Assembly: GCA_016714085.1 (NCBI GenBank)
Contig: JADJNW010000015.1
Location: forward strand, 62,001-126,000
Source: Saprospiraceae bacterium
GTDB taxonomy: Bacteria > Bacteroidota > Bacteroidia > Chitinophagales > Saprospiraceae
Direction of reading: 5' to 3'
DNA: 64,000 nt
Shown here piece by piece: positions 48,644-58,178 of the stretch. A program made the translations under genes and the position numbers. The notes below the pieces were generated by a model. It was not told the origin of the DNA. It saw only the letters and a program-made list of their open reading frames with translations, and searched no databases. Every line of letters begins with the position of its first letter. Position 1 is the stretch's first letter.

Positions 48644-51049
48644 TCAAAAACGACCTGGTTCGGCTTCATGCATCATTCGGTACACGACCTCAAATACATC
48701 TTCAGGATTGGGCTTACTGAAATAATCACCATCCGAACCATAAGGTGGCCGATGTGCGTGTGCAGTGAGTGTAAGCGGTGGAGAGTCTAGATATCGATAA
48801 CCGCCTTGTTTTTCAAGTACTTCCTGCATCATATAAGCGGTAGCTCCACCAGGTACATCTTCGTCCATAAAGATGACGCGATTGGTCTTTTTGAGCGATT
48901 CTACGATGCGGTGTTCCAAATCAAAAGGCAACAAGGATTGTATATCAATCAATTCAACGGATATACCGTGTTGTTTTAACAAGCGCATGCCCTCCTGCGC
49001 TACGCGCACGCAAGAGCCATAAGTCAATAAAGTCACATCTGTGCCTTCTTCCAGGATTTCCGGGACGCCTAAGGGGACTGTATATTCGCCGATATTATCG
49101 GGCAAGCGTTCTTTGAGGCGGTAGCCATTCAAGCATTCTATAATCAAAGCAGGATCATCGCTTTGTAGCATCGTATTATAAAAGCCAGCGGCTTGGGTCA
49201 TATTTCTCGGTACAAGCATATACATACCTCGTAGCGCATGAATGATCATTCCCATTTGCGAACCTGCATGCCAAATGCCCTCCAGGCGGTGACCGCGTGT
49301 ACGAATGATGGCCGGTGCTTGCTGAATCCCATTGGTGCGATAGCGCAAAGTGGCAAGATCGTCGGTAAGCGGCGTAAGGGCATACACCAAATACTCCCGG
49401 TATTGAATCTCTGCAATAGGGCGCAATCCGCGCATAGCCATGCCAATCGCTTGTCCTGCAATCGTCCACTCCCGAATGCCGGTATCAAAAATGCGCACTT
49501 CGCCAAATTTATGCTGCAAGCCAGCAAATCCTTGATTCACGTCGCCGATTTGGCCTACATCTTCTCCAAATGCAAAGAGGTTGGGATATTTCTCAAAAGC
49601 CTTATCAAAAAAGGCGTTCATTACTTCAAAGCCATTTTTTAAAGGCGAATTTTCAGAATAAACAGGTGGTACGACAGGCACGCGTAGGGCCGAAAATGGA
49701 GACTCACTATATAAATATGTATGATATCGCTGATCACCTACGGCTTGTTGTTTTTTGACCCATGCTTCCAGTGCTTGCCGGGCCGGGGTATTGATTTTGA
49801 GGGATACAAATAATGTGCGCCGCGCATTTTGCAACATTTCGCTGAGAAGCGGATTTATTAGATTATCCAATTCTTTTTGATCCTCTGCAATCCCTGGAAA
49901 ATCTTGTGCCAATTGCGCGTAAATATTCTTAAGTTCGCGCAGTTTCACTTGCGTAGGATTATTATATGCTTTCCAGGCGCGGTCGCGGCAGTCTTTGGCG
50001 TATTTTTTTGCTTTTTCACGGATATCTTTACATTCCTCCTCGGTAGCAATATCTTCATCGATTATCCAGCGTTCCATTTGCACAAGGCAATCGTGCTCAC
50101 GTTCCCAGTCCAAACGCTCCTTGGATTTGTAGCGCTCATGCGAGCCGGAGGTAGAATGTCCTTGCGGCTGGGTCACTTCTTTTATATGAAATAATGCAGG
50201 AATATGCGAATCGCGCATTTCTTCGATGGCGGTGGCATATAATTTTACCAATGCTGGATAATCCCAGGCTTTTTCAGTGTAAATATGGACACCTTCGCCT
50301 TTCTCATTGACTTGAAATCCTTCTAATGCTTTTGAAATGCTGCCCTTAGTTGTCTGATATTCAACGGGTACGGAAATGCCATAGCCATCATCCCAAACCG
50401 AAATAGCAAGTGGTACGCGCAACACGCCTGCGGCGTTGACGGTTTCCCAAAATACACCTTCGGAAGTGCTGGCATCGCCGATGGTACAGAAGCAAACCTC
50501 TCGGCCATTATCTGAAAAGGGATTATCCTTAGGAATTTCCTGGCTTTCGCGGTATTTTTTGGAAGCTAAGGCAAGCCCCAATGCTCTTGCCATTTGCCCG
50601 GCGGTAGGGGAGATGCCGGAAGTGTTGTTGAACATATTTTTTTGCTCCAGCCAATTCCCATTTTCATCAAAAAAAGGCGTTGCAAAGTGGCTATTCATTT
50701 GGCGTCCGCCGGAATGCGGATCGTTGTCGGCATCAGCGTACAACTGAGAAAAGAAGGCTTCAACCGTGGAGATACCCGTAGCGAAAACGAAGGTTTGATC
50801 ACGGTAATAGCCTGCCCGAAAATCGCCTTTTTGAAAGGCTTTGGCCATGGCCACTTGTGGTACTTCCTTGCCATCGCCGAAAATGCCAAATTTAGCTTTG
50901 CCTGTCAGTACTTCTTTTCGTCCCAATAAACTAGCCTCGCGGCTAATGCAACATATTTCAAAATCTTTTAATATCTCTTCCCGACTCAAGGAAAGCGCTT
51001 TTGTTATTTTAATTTGCCTGGGTGTTTTTACGTCAGAATTTTTTACCAT
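48644..51049 (-). CDS. Fused alpha/beta E1 component of a 2-oxoacid dehydrogenase
   Basis: An 801-residue thiamine-diphosphate enzyme that decarboxylates a 2-oxoacid (pyruvate or branched-chain) and passes the acyl group to an E2 lipoyl protein. The alpha-type half holds HSGGRQMNSHF and the ThDP site (GDASTSEGVFWETVNAAG from 191, ending WDDGYGISV). The beta-type half from about residue 475 has FGEDVGQIGDVNQGFAGL, IQYREY and LLTYGSCVRVA. Fusion of both halves is common in Bacteroidota. The exact substrate is not decided by sequence; branched-chain or pyruvate are both open. Monocistronic with its own promoter at 51107-51137. Confidence 0.9.
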   Translation of the reverse strand: MVKNSDVKTPRQIKITKALSLSREEILKDFEICCISREASLLGRKEVLTGKAKFGIFGDGKEVPQVAMAKAFQKGDFRAGYYRDQTFVFATGISTVEAFFSQLYADADNDPHSGGRQMNSHFATPFFDENGNWLEQKNMFNNTSGISPTAGQMARALGLALASKKYRESQEIPKDNPFSDNGREVCFCTIGDASTSEGVFWETVNAAGVLRVPLAISVWDDGYGISVPVEYQTTKGSISKALEGFQVNEKGEGVHIYTEKAWDYPALVKLYATAIEEMRDSHIPALFHIKEVTQPQGHSTSGSHERYKSKERLDWEREHDCLVQMERWIIDEDIATEEECKDIREKAKKYAKDCRDRAWKAYNNPTQVKLRELKNIYAQLAQDFPGIAEDQKELDNLINPLLSEMLQNARRTLFVSLKINTPARQALEAWVKKQQAVGDQRYHTYLYSESPFSALRVPVVPPVYSENSPLKNGFEVMNAFFDKAFEKYPNLFAFGEDVGQIGDVNQGFAGLQHKFGEVRIFDTGIREWTIAGQAIGMAMRGLRPIAEIQYREYLVYALTPLTDDLATLRYRTNGIQQAPAIIRTRGHRLEGIWHAGSQMGMIIHALRGMYMLVPRNMTQAAGFYNTMLQSDDPALIIECLNGYRLKERLPDNIGEYTVPLGVPEILEEGTDVTLLTYGSCVRVAQEGMRLLKQHGISVELIDIQSLLPFDLEHRIVESLKKTNRVIFMDEDVPGGATAYMMQEVLEKQGGYRYLDSPPLTLTAHAHRPPYGSDGDYFSKPNPEDVFEVVYRMMHEAEPGRF

Positions 51050-51106
51050 GCTTCTTGGATTGTAATTGGTTTTAATTTGGTAAGGCTTGTTTCAATGGAC
51101 TTAGGG

Positions 51107-51137
51107 CAAAATAATATTCTTCGGGGATACTTGCAAA
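51107..51137 (-). promoter_or_regulatory. Bacteroidota-type promoter of the E1 gene
   Basis: On the minus strand a -33 box TTTG (51134-51137) is followed after exactly 19 bp by TTATTTTG (51107-51114), one mismatch from the TAnnTTTG -7 consensus. A start near 51100 would give a leader of about 50 nt. Confidence 0.5.
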
Positions 51138-51285
51138 AATAATCAAAACTCGCAGGCTTTTGACAATTTAAATACAATAAATTATAGGCATTGGTTTCAA
51201 ATCCAGGATTGACGGGCTTTTTACCGTTAACTATTCATTAACCATTTTGATCGTATATGGCCTTTTTTTTTGGGTTCAATTCGCC

Positions 51286-51293
51286 TAACTTTG
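51286..51293 (+). promoter_or_regulatory. -7 promoter box of the DUF1573 gene
   Basis: TAACTTTG fits the Bacteroidota -7 consensus TAnnTTTG. Upstream, at about the right distance, is only a T run (51263-51271), so the -33 box is weak. The start codon is 39 bp downstream. Confidence 0.5.
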
Positions 51294-51331
51294 TAGCAAA
51301 TAATTTACTGACCACAAAAAGATAATTCGCA

Positions 51332-51793
51332 ATGAAACAATTCGCTTCTATTTTAACTATTCTTCTATTCGCTGTTTCTTTTGTAGCAGCTCAAGATGCT
51401 AAAACAATTACCAAAGCCGATCAAAAAGTTTCTGGCGCTGCCATGGCTTTCGAGGCAGAAACAATTGACTATGGTGTAATTGATCAAGGTGCAGAGCCGG
51501 TTCGCGTTTTCAAATTTACCAATACCGGTACAGAGCCTTTGATCATTAAAAATGCGCAAGGAAGCTGCGGTTGCACCGTTCCTTCTTATTCTACTGCGCC
51601 AGTATTGCCGGGTGAAACCAGCGAAATCAAGGTGAAATATGACACCAATCGCGTTGGTAAATTCACTAAAACGGTTACTTTGACTACAAATGCTAATCCT
51701 GAAACGATGAGACTGACCATCAAAGGTGAAGTATTGGCGAAGGATAAGCCTACTGGTGTGCCATCTGGTCAAAAGAGTATCATCAATAACTAA
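51332..51793 (+). CDS. DUF1573 domain secreted protein
   Basis: A 153-residue protein with signal peptide MKQFASILTILLFAVSFVAA (cleavage before QDAK). The DUF1573 domain (FKFTNTGTEPLIIKNAQGSC, GCTVPSYSTAPVLPGETSEI, then KVKYDTNRVGKFTKTVTL) is an Ig-like beta-sandwich with a conserved CGC, common in exported Bacteroidota proteins of unknown function. It has its own promoter and a strong terminator, so it is a single-gene unit. Confidence 0.88.
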   Translation: MKQFASILTILLFAVSFVAAQDAKTITKADQKVSGAAMAFEAETIDYGVIDQGAEPVRVFKFTNTGTEPLIIKNAQGSCGCTVPSYSTAPVLPGETSEIKVKYDTNRVGKFTKTVTLTTNANPETMRLTIKGEVLAKDKPTGVPSGQKSIINN

Positions 51794-51832
51794 TAGGAAG
51801 TAAAGATTTTTAAATTAAGTCTTTATTTCACG

Positions 51833-51876
51833 CTAAAGCCCTGAATACATAAGTAATGCAGGGCTTTAGTATTTTT
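51833..51876 (+). terminator. Terminator after the DUF1573 gene
   Basis: Perfect 11-bp stem CTAAAGCCCTG (51833-51843) / CAGGGCTTTAG (51859-51869), 15-nt loop, then TATTTTTAG. Confidence 0.9.
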
Positions 51877-51905
51877 AGTTATAATATAATTTTATTACAT
51901 AAAAA

Positions 51906-51932
51906 ACCCTTACCTGGCTTCCAAATAAGGGT
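51906..51932 (-). terminator. Minus-strand terminator
   Basis: Stem ACCCTTA (51906-51912) / TAAGGGT (51926-51932), 13-nt loop. On the minus strand it is followed by a run of T (A run 51900-51906 on plus). It would stop a transcript coming from the right; the only candidate gene there is at 52305-52538. Confidence 0.6.
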
Positions 51933-52304
51933 CTCTAAATTAAACAAATAAACACAAAAACTACTTTTTAAGACATCACAATAATACCGTTTTTCGGTTA
52001 TAGGTGTTTTTGAAAAATTCTTTTTTGTGACAGGGTATTTTATTTAATTTTTCAAATCTCGATCTTTCAAATTGTAATAATCTTGTAGCCTTTTCAAAGG
52101 TCTTATTCAACCTGAAAGAAATTTATCCATTCCTTATTCTTCGATCAGTAGCTTATTTTGTGACTTTTATAAAGATGTTCGTACATCAAATTTATAATGT
52201 GATATGATGCTTTGTAATTAGACGCGCTGTAACCATAAAGAATCACTTGTGAAATTAATATAGTTATTAGCTGTAATGTGATATATGTATCACTATATAA
52301 TTAA
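51933..52304. other. Long AT-rich intergenic region
   Basis: 372 bp without a recognisable gene, between a minus-strand terminator and a possible minus-strand lipoprotein gene. It could hold the 3' untranslated part of that transcript or a small RNA; nothing specific was recognised. Confidence 0.4.
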
Positions 52305-52538
52305 TTAGAGCAAGTATGAATGAAAAATCGATTCAAATACTTTAAAATTAATTATTAATATATATGGATAATATAAACTATTATATTTTAATAATAATGA
52401 GTTTGTATGTTTTTGAAATATAAGCAAGAAAGTGCAATCGTGCTGAAGAAGGCACTCGGCATCTGGCGGAATATTATTACAAGCAATAAATAAAGTAATA
52501 AGCGATACAAATAGACTATTTTTTATAATTTTAGCCAA
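52305..52538 (-). CDS. Possible small lipoprotein, perhaps truncated
   Basis: 77 codons from 52538. The N-terminus MAKIIKNSLFVSLITLFIAC followed by NNIPPD looks like a lipoprotein signal peptide with Cys at position 20. The remainder (HDCTFLLIFQKHTNSLLL onward) is less protein-like and may reflect a frameshifted or decayed end. It diverges from the acylase gene with 21 bp between starts, and a matching terminator lies downstream. No family recognised. Confidence 0.35.
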   Translation of the reverse strand: MAKIIKNSLFVSLITLFIACNNIPPDAECLLQHDCTFLLIFQKHTNSLLLKYNSLYYPYILIINFKVFESIFHSYLL

Positions 52539-52559
52539 TTAAATTTCCAACCTGATAAT

Positions 52560-55006
52560 ATGCAACTTTTAAAGTTCTTCGCAGCATTGACGAGCACAAT
52601 TGTCCTCATTTTGTTATTTGATTGGCATCATCCTTTCGATTCGCCGCTGCCTGCCGTGGGGCGTTTTTTCAATCCCGGTGGCGGATTTTGGCAAAATGCG
52701 CGTGTATTGGATCTGCCAAATGCGCAACAACTACAGATTGCTGGCTTGAGTGGAGAAGTGCAGGTTGTTTTTGATGAGCGTCTGGTGCCGCATATTTTCG
52801 CTGATAATATTGAAGATGCTGCGTTTGCGCAAGGGTACCTTACCGCCATGCACCGCCTCTGGCAGTTGGATATTTCGGTGCGACAAGTAGCTGGTCGGCT
52901 TTCGGAAGTGCTGGGTGAACGTACCTTGTCTTTGGATCGTCTTCAGCGGCACAAAGGACTGGTCTTTGCAGCTCAAAACGCGCTGACCGCCTGGGAACGA
53001 TTGCCCGAGGAAATTGCTGTGATCAATGCTTATACAGAAGGAATTAATGCATATGTAAAAACCCTCAAACCAAAGGATTACCCTATTGAATTCAAATTAT
53101 TGAATTATAAACCGGAAGAATGGACGCCACTCAAAAGTGCACTGTTTTTCAAAAATATGGCGGAAACACTTTGCATTGGCGAAGATGATCTCGAAACGAC
53201 GAATGCGCGCACCATTCTGGGTGAAGAACTATTTAATTTTTTGTATCCAGAACAAAATCCTAAGCAATCGCCGATTATTCCTGTTGGTACGCCCTGGAAT
53301 TTTGAGCCTTTGGCAATAAAAAGAGACACTGCAAATGCGCCGACCATCCTCAGCGAAGTGATTCGTCATGAATCCATTCCAAAACCGAATCGTTTCAATG
53401 GCAGTAATAATTGGGCGGTGAGCGGCAGCAAAACAGCTTCGGGCAAGCCGATTCTTTGCAACGATCCGCATTTGAATCTGACTTTACCTTCTATATGGTA
53501 CGAAATTCAAATCCATACGCCGCAACTCAATGCGTATGGTGTGTCTTTGCCAGGATTGCCGGGCATTATCATCGGTTTTAATGAAAATATCGCCTGGGGT
53601 GTGACGAACGTGGGGCAGGATGTAGTGGATTGGTACAAAATCACCTGGATGGATGATAAAAAATCGAGATATTTATTGGATGATGAAACCCGCGAAGTGG
53701 AAGTGCGTTTGGACACGATCAAAGTGCGCGGCAAAGCTGAGCCCGTAGTTGAAAATGTCAAATATACGGTTTGGGGACCGATTGTTTATGAATCAACGGA
53801 GTCGCCTTATCAGGATATGGCCATGCGCTGGATCGCTCACGATACCCCTGAGAAAGGCAATTTTTATGATATTGGCGTGTTTTTGCGCTTGATGCAAGGC
53901 AAGAATTATGATGATTATTCTACGGCATTGACCGGCTACGACAGCCCACCTCAAAATTTTGTTTTTGCCAGCAAAGACGGCGATATTGCTTTGAAAGTGA
54001 ATGGAAAATTCCCGCTCAAAGAGAAAGGACAAGGTCGATTTATTCAGGATGGCAGTTTCTCGCGCAATGCCTGGAATGGCTTTATTCCTAAAAATCAAGT
54101 GCCACAAGTGCGCAACCCGCCGCGCGGCTTCGTATCTTCTGCTAATCAACGTTCTACGGATAATACTTATCCTTATTATTATAATGGCGGTTTCGATGAT
54201 TATCGCGGCCGCTATCTCAATCGTCGTCTGGAGCAGATGAGCAATATCACCGCAGAAGACATGATGGCACTGCAATTAGATAATTATAGTATAAAAGGTG
54301 AGGAAGGCGCTGCTGCTTTGCTAAAGCTGATAGACGAGACAAAAGTAAGCGAATCGAATAAAAAATGGTTGCAGGAAGTCAAATCCTGGGATTATCGCTA
54401 TGAAAAAGATTCCAAAGCAGCGCTTATTTTTGAACGATGGTTCGCAGAAGCTTACAAACTGACTTTTGATGAGGTTTATAAAATTTCAGAGAAGGATTCT
54501 GTTAATGTATTATTCCCTGAGAATTGGCGTTTTATAGAACTTTTGACCAATGAAACCGGGCATTCTATTTTTGATAATAAAAATACCGAAGCAGTGGAAA
54601 CTGCGAGTGCTATTGTAGAAGAAGCTTTCAACGCAGCTTGTAATGGCATTCGGGAAGAATTCGGTGAAGATTTCTCCTGGTCTGCTTACAAAGCCACTCG
54701 AATTGGGCATTTGGCAAGAATTGATGCTTTCAATTCTCCAATTCTTGAGAATGGCGGCGTTGGCGATGCACTCAATGCAACCAAACGCGGGCACGGCCTT
54801 CGTGGCGGATGATTGTAGAATTGGGCGATGAGGTAAAAGCTTGGGGCGTATATCCTGGCGGGCAGTCGGGCAATCCCGGAAGCAAATATTATGATATGAT
54901 GGTGTCGCAATGGTCGGAAGGCAAATATAATTCGCTGTTTTTTATGAAAAACAAAGATGATCGGAGTCAAGAAGTGTTATTCGATTTGAAAATGGGTAAA
55001 AAGTGA
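52560..55006 (+). CDS. Penicillin acylase family (Ntn-hydrolase) protein, one frameshift
   Basis: Predicted self-processing amidohydrolase of the penicillin G acylase / acyl-homoserine lactone acylase family, about 815 residues once joined. The N-terminal segment is hydrophobic (signal or anchor, residues 5-20). The alpha part holds AAFAQGYLTAMHRLWQLD. Autocleavage at Gly281-Ser282 in FNGSNNWAVSGSKT would free the nucleophile Ser282 of the beta chain, followed by CNDPHLNLTLPSIWYEIQ and FNENIAWGVTNVGQDV. The frame is lost near 54797 (two C where three restore GHGPSWRMIVEL) and the C-terminus continues to TGA 55004-55006. The start of the next gene overlaps this stop. Substrate unknown: beta-lactam, N-acyl-homoserine lactone or peptide are all possible. 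Confidence 0.87.
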
Positions 55007-55638
55007 AAACCTATCGAGAGCTTGATGTGACGAATTGGAATCGGCGAACGCAATATGATTTTTTTAAATCATATGATAATCCGTTTTTCAATATCACTGC
55101 AAGTGTCGATGTCACGAAATTGTTGCAATTTTCTAAAGCACAAGGTTTACCTTTTTTATTGACAAATCTCTTTTGTTCCTTGAAAATAGCCAATGAAATT
55201 GAGGCTTTTCGCTACCGCAGCCCCAAAGATGGATCGGTTATTTGTTACGATCTTATACACGGCGGTTCGACTATTTTATATGATGACAACACCTTTGGCT
55301 TTTGTTATTTTGATTATGTCGATGACTTGGAAACTTTTTGTAAAGATGGAATGGAAAAAATAGAAATGCAAAAACAAACCAAAGGATTCGACGCAAAAGG
55401 CAACGAAGATAATCTGATTCATTATTCGACTTTGCCCTGGGTGGCATTCACTGCCGTCACGCACGCCAGGAAATTTGGGCAATTGGATACGATTCCCAAA
55501 ATTACTTTTGGCAAATACGTTGAAAATACTGGGCAATACCAAATGCCAATGTCGGTGGAAGTGAATCATTCCATGATGGATGGATATCATGTTGGGCTTT
55601 ATTTTGAAAAATTTCAAGCTTTACTTAATACTTTTTAG
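55003..55638 (+). CDS. Chloramphenicol acetyltransferase family protein
   Basis: A 211-residue CAT-like O-acetyltransferase. The C-terminal active-site motif reads NHSMMDGYHVGLYF: the catalytic His of HxxxDG is kept, but the preceding His common in true CATs is Asn. Other CAT features are YDNPFFNITASVDVTKL and SPKDGSVICYDLIHGG. Start is GTG 55003, overlapping the acylase stop (GTGA), which indicates translational coupling. Type-B-like or housekeeping members of this family in Bacteroidota often do not act on chloramphenicol, so resistance should not be assumed. Confidence 0.82.
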   Translation: MKTYRELDVTNWNRRTQYDFFKSYDNPFFNITASVDVTKLLQFSKAQGLPFLLTNLFCSLKIANEIEAFRYRSPKDGSVICYDLIHGGSTILYDDNTFGFCYFDYVDDLETFCKDGMEKIEMQKQTKGFDAKGNEDNLIHYSTLPWVAFTAVTHARKFGQLDTIPKITFGKYVENTGQYQMPMSVEVNHSMMDGYHVGLYFEKFQALLNTF

Positions 55639-55691
55639 TTGATTGTAAATAGCTGATTTTAAGATATTTGAAATAAGAAACAAATTTTAAT

Positions 55692-56045
55692 ATGCGTCCT
55701 ATATTATTTGCTGTTTTTACATTGATTGCAGGATTCATCGCGCAGCAATTTCTACCTTGGTGGGTGATTGCAGTAATTGCGGGGATTTTGAGTTATATTT
55801 TCGACCTGAAAACAGGCGTGAGTTTTTGGGCGGGCTTTGTCGCGGCGGCTTTGCTTTGGGGCGGCTACGCCGGGTATCTTGATTTTCAGAATGAAGGACT
55901 GCTGTCAGCCAGGATTGGTAAGCTTTTTGGCGGATTGCCTAATATCGTTCTGATTTTGGTTACGGGCATTATCGGCGGAATTTTCGGAGGTTTGGGAGCG
56001 CTTACGGGTAGTCTTGGCAGGCGTTTGACAGCAAAGCGTGAATGA
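55692..56045 (+). CDS. Small integral membrane protein, unknown function
   Basis: 117 residues with about four hydrophobic helices (ILFAVFTLIAGFIAQQF, VIAVIAGILSYIF, FWAGFVAAALLWGGYAGYL, NIVLILVTGIIGGIFGGLGA) and a basic C-terminus (LGRRLTAKRE). A Gly-rich last helix is notable. No family name can be given. It lies 53 bp after the CAT-like gene on the same strand and may be cotranscribed. Confidence 0.65.
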   Translation: MRPILFAVFTLIAGFIAQQFLPWWVIAVIAGILSYIFDLKTGVSFWAGFVAAALLWGGYAGYLDFQNEGLLSARIGKLFGGLPNIVLILVTGIIGGIFGGLGALTGSLGRRLTAKRE

Positions 56046-56161
56046 ATGCAAGCAATTCAACCCTTTATCTTTTCATTTCAATCCTGAAAAACAACATTCT
56101 GGTCTAAAAGAATTGCTTGTCGGTGTGATTTTGGGCAAATTTGAAGAAAAAGACTTCAATT

Positions 56162-56485
56162 ATGTGCAATAATCAGAATAAAAACAAATCAATAGCTGAA
56201 AAGCAAGCGGAATTTTATAAGCATCTGCGAACTTATCTTACTATAGTAGCTATTTTCTTTATGTATCGAGTTTTCTTTCAAGGGCATATTGGAATACCTT
56301 CCTTCGCGTTTTGGTGGGGGATAGGTGTGCTGGTGCATTACGTCAGCGTTTTCGGCTGGGACAAACTGGAAGGCAATCATGTTGATCGGGCATATTTTGA
56401 AGACGAACCCGATGAACGCGAAGCAGAGCCGCTTGTAGATCAAAGAATGCGTGACAGAAGCTGGCGTGACCGCGATCTTGTTTGA
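56162..56485 (+). CDS. 2TM domain protein 1
   Basis: 107 residues from ATG 56162 (a TTG at 56141 in the same frame is an alternative). AEKQAEFYKHLRTYLTIVAI, then WWGIGVLVHYVSVFGWDKLE forms two short membrane helices separated by a turn, as in the 2TM domain (DUF family found next to histidine kinases and regulators in Bacteroidota). The tail is acidic/basic and ends WRDRDLV. First and most divergent member of the local tandem family. Confidence 0.75.
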   Translation: MCNNQNKNKSIAEKQAEFYKHLRTYLTIVAIFFMYRVFFQGHIGIPSFAFWWGIGVLVHYVSVFGWDKLEGNHVDRAYFEDEPDEREAEPLVDQRMRDRSWRDRDLV

Positions 56486-56883
56486 TTCAGAACTACATAT
56501 CAAGGAGTAATGGAACACGGATTTACGCGAATGCAACCGATATAAACGGATTGTCATTGGTTATTGAAAATGCTATATAAGTAAATTGGCCATTCTGTAA
56601 GGAATTAAAAATCAATAGTTTGCTTCAAATAAAATCAAATAAAGCGATATATCATTTTATGCAAAAGTATTTTAATATTATAAATCTGCTTCAATCCGTT
56701 GCACCAGTGTGAATTCGTGTGCTATTCAATAAATATATGGCATCAGCGATTAATTTTTCTTTCGCAAAACAACCCATCGTTAACATTTGCAATCATTATA
56801 AAGATGTTGTATCTTGTTAACGCTTTGGGTTATTGCAATTTTTTAACCCAAATCTTGGTTTCCTAACAAGTACATTGTCATCT
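56486..56883. other. Intergenic region with split dispersed repeat
   Basis: About 400 bp. Holds GGAACACGGATTTACGCG at 56512 onward and, in inverted sense, CAATCCGTTGCACC and GAATTCGTGTGCTATTC (56691-56728); together they look like two arms of the ACACGGATT element also seen at 290-393, separated by about 140 bp of AT-rich DNA. No gene seen. Confidence 0.5.
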
Positions 56884-57282
56884 ATGTCTATGCGCGATAT
56901 TGAATTGGAAAAAGCTCGAAAAAGAGTCAAAAAGAAAAAGGAATTTTATCAGCACCTGGGGAGTTATATTGCGGTTGGTGGATTCTTTTTTCTGATGAAT
57001 GTGGTGACTTCCTTTGGAGATTGGTGGTTTTACTATCCTATGCTGGGCTGGGGTATTGGCCTGGTGATTCATTTTTTTACGGTATTCGGCATTCCGGGCG
57101 TAGTTAATTATAACGAAGATTGGGAAGAACGTGCCATTCAGGAAGAATTGGAACGCCTGAGAAGAGGCAAGCCGCCGCGCCAGGAGAAGCCTTTGGAGGA
57201 AGAGGAATTGGAACTAAAAGAATTGCAAAAAGAAACCGTAGAGCGCAAGGGCAAAAAATGGGATGATTCGGAATTAGTATAA
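56884..57282 (+). CDS. 2TM domain protein 2
   Basis: 132 residues from ATG 56884 (an in-frame TTG at 56833 would add a poor N-terminus). The basic start (KARKRVKKKKEFYQHLGSYI) leads into two helices (AVGGFFFLMNVVTSFGDWW and WGIGLVIHFFTVFGIPG), a WEER motif, a charged probably helical tail, and the C-terminal tag WDDSELV. Confidence 0.8.
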   Translation: MSMRDIELEKARKRVKKKKEFYQHLGSYIAVGGFFFLMNVVTSFGDWWFYYPMLGWGIGLVIHFFTVFGIPGVVNYNEDWEERAIQEELERLRRGKPPRQEKPLEEEELELKELQKETVERKGKKWDDSELV

Positions 57283-57304
57283 TATTTAGATTCCATTATA
57301 TATT

Positions 57305-57690
57305 ATGGAAAATCTTCAAAAAGCAGCACGGGAGCGAGTCAAAAAGAAAAAGGAATTTTTCCAGTTTCTCGCTGCTTATATTGGGATGTGCGTTTTAGTC
57401 GTCAGCATCAACCTTATTACATCTTTTGGCGAATGGTGGTTTATCTATCCTGTTTTATGCGGCGGTATTGGCGTAGCGATTCATTTTTTACGGTTTTTGG
57501 TATTCCTGGAATTGTGAATTATGATAGCTGGGAAGAAAAAGCTTACCAAGAAGAATTGGAACGCTTGAAAAAGTATAGTCAGCGGCATCAACAAAGATCA
57601 AGCGAAGACAAAGGATTGGAATTGAAAGAATTACAAAAAGAAGTAGTTGAACAGAAAGCTACTAAATATGATGATTCAGAATTGGTGTAA
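57305..57690 (+). CDS. 2TM domain protein 3 (frameshifted)
   Basis: Start ATG 57305 (MENLQKAARERVKKKKEFFQ). The first part is in frame to VAIHFL; the rest (FFTVFGIPGIVNYDSWEEKA to KYDDSELV) lies in another frame. The break is the six-T run at 57484-57489, which is seven T at the equivalent place in the previous gene (57070-57080). Joined length about 128 residues, closely related to protein 2, with the same DDSELV end. Confidence 0.77.
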
Positions 57691-57705
57691 TTATTCGTGT
57701 GTTTT

Positions 57706-58161
57706 ATGAAGAAACGAGATCCTTACAAATTAGCCCGCCGAAGGGTCATCAGAAAAAAAAGATTTTATCAGCACCTTACTGTTTACATAGCGGTAGCGCT
57801 TTTTTTGTTTGGTCTAAATGCTATTCCATTTTTCTTCAATTGGTTGAATTATTATCCTGGGATGAGTCTTGAAGAAATCATGAGGCAAGCCTATTATTAC
57901 CCCAATTGGTGGTTTCAATACCCAGCTATGAGTTGGGGGTTAGCCATTCTGCTACATTATAGCGCAGTATTTGGCATTCCAGTCATTGGCAATTTGGATG
58001 AAAAATGGGAAAAACGCACTATGGAACAAGAGCTTAAACGATTGAATGCTAAGGAATTGAATGCAAAAGACTCTTCCAAAAAAGTAAGCGAGGACAAGCT
58101 CACTTTGAAAGAATTGCAAAAAGTGAAACTTCAGGAATTGGATGATTCAGAATTAGTATAA
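57706..58161 (+). CDS. 2TM domain protein 4
   Basis: 151 residues from ATG 57706 (MKKRDPYKLARRRVIRKKRF); a GTG three codons upstream is an alternative. Two helices (TVYIAVALFLFGLNAIPFFF; WGLAILLHYSAVFGIPVIG) are separated by a longer loop than in the paralogs (LNYYPGMSLEEIMRQAYYYP). The charged tail ends ELDDSELV. Confidence 0.8.
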   Translation: MKKRDPYKLARRRVIRKKRFYQHLTVYIAVALFLFGLNAIPFFFNWLNYYPGMSLEEIMRQAYYYPNWWFQYPAMSWGLAILLHYSAVFGIPVIGNLDEKWEKRTMEQELKRLNAKELNAKDSSKKVSEDKLTLKELQKVKLQELDDSELV

Positions 58162-58178
58162 TCGAAAAGAAACCAAAA

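Noticed and set aside
55003..55638. Chloramphenicol resistance gene
   Set aside because: The family is right, but the active-site neighbour residue differs and chromosomal homologs commonly have other substrates; resistance is not supported by sequence alone.
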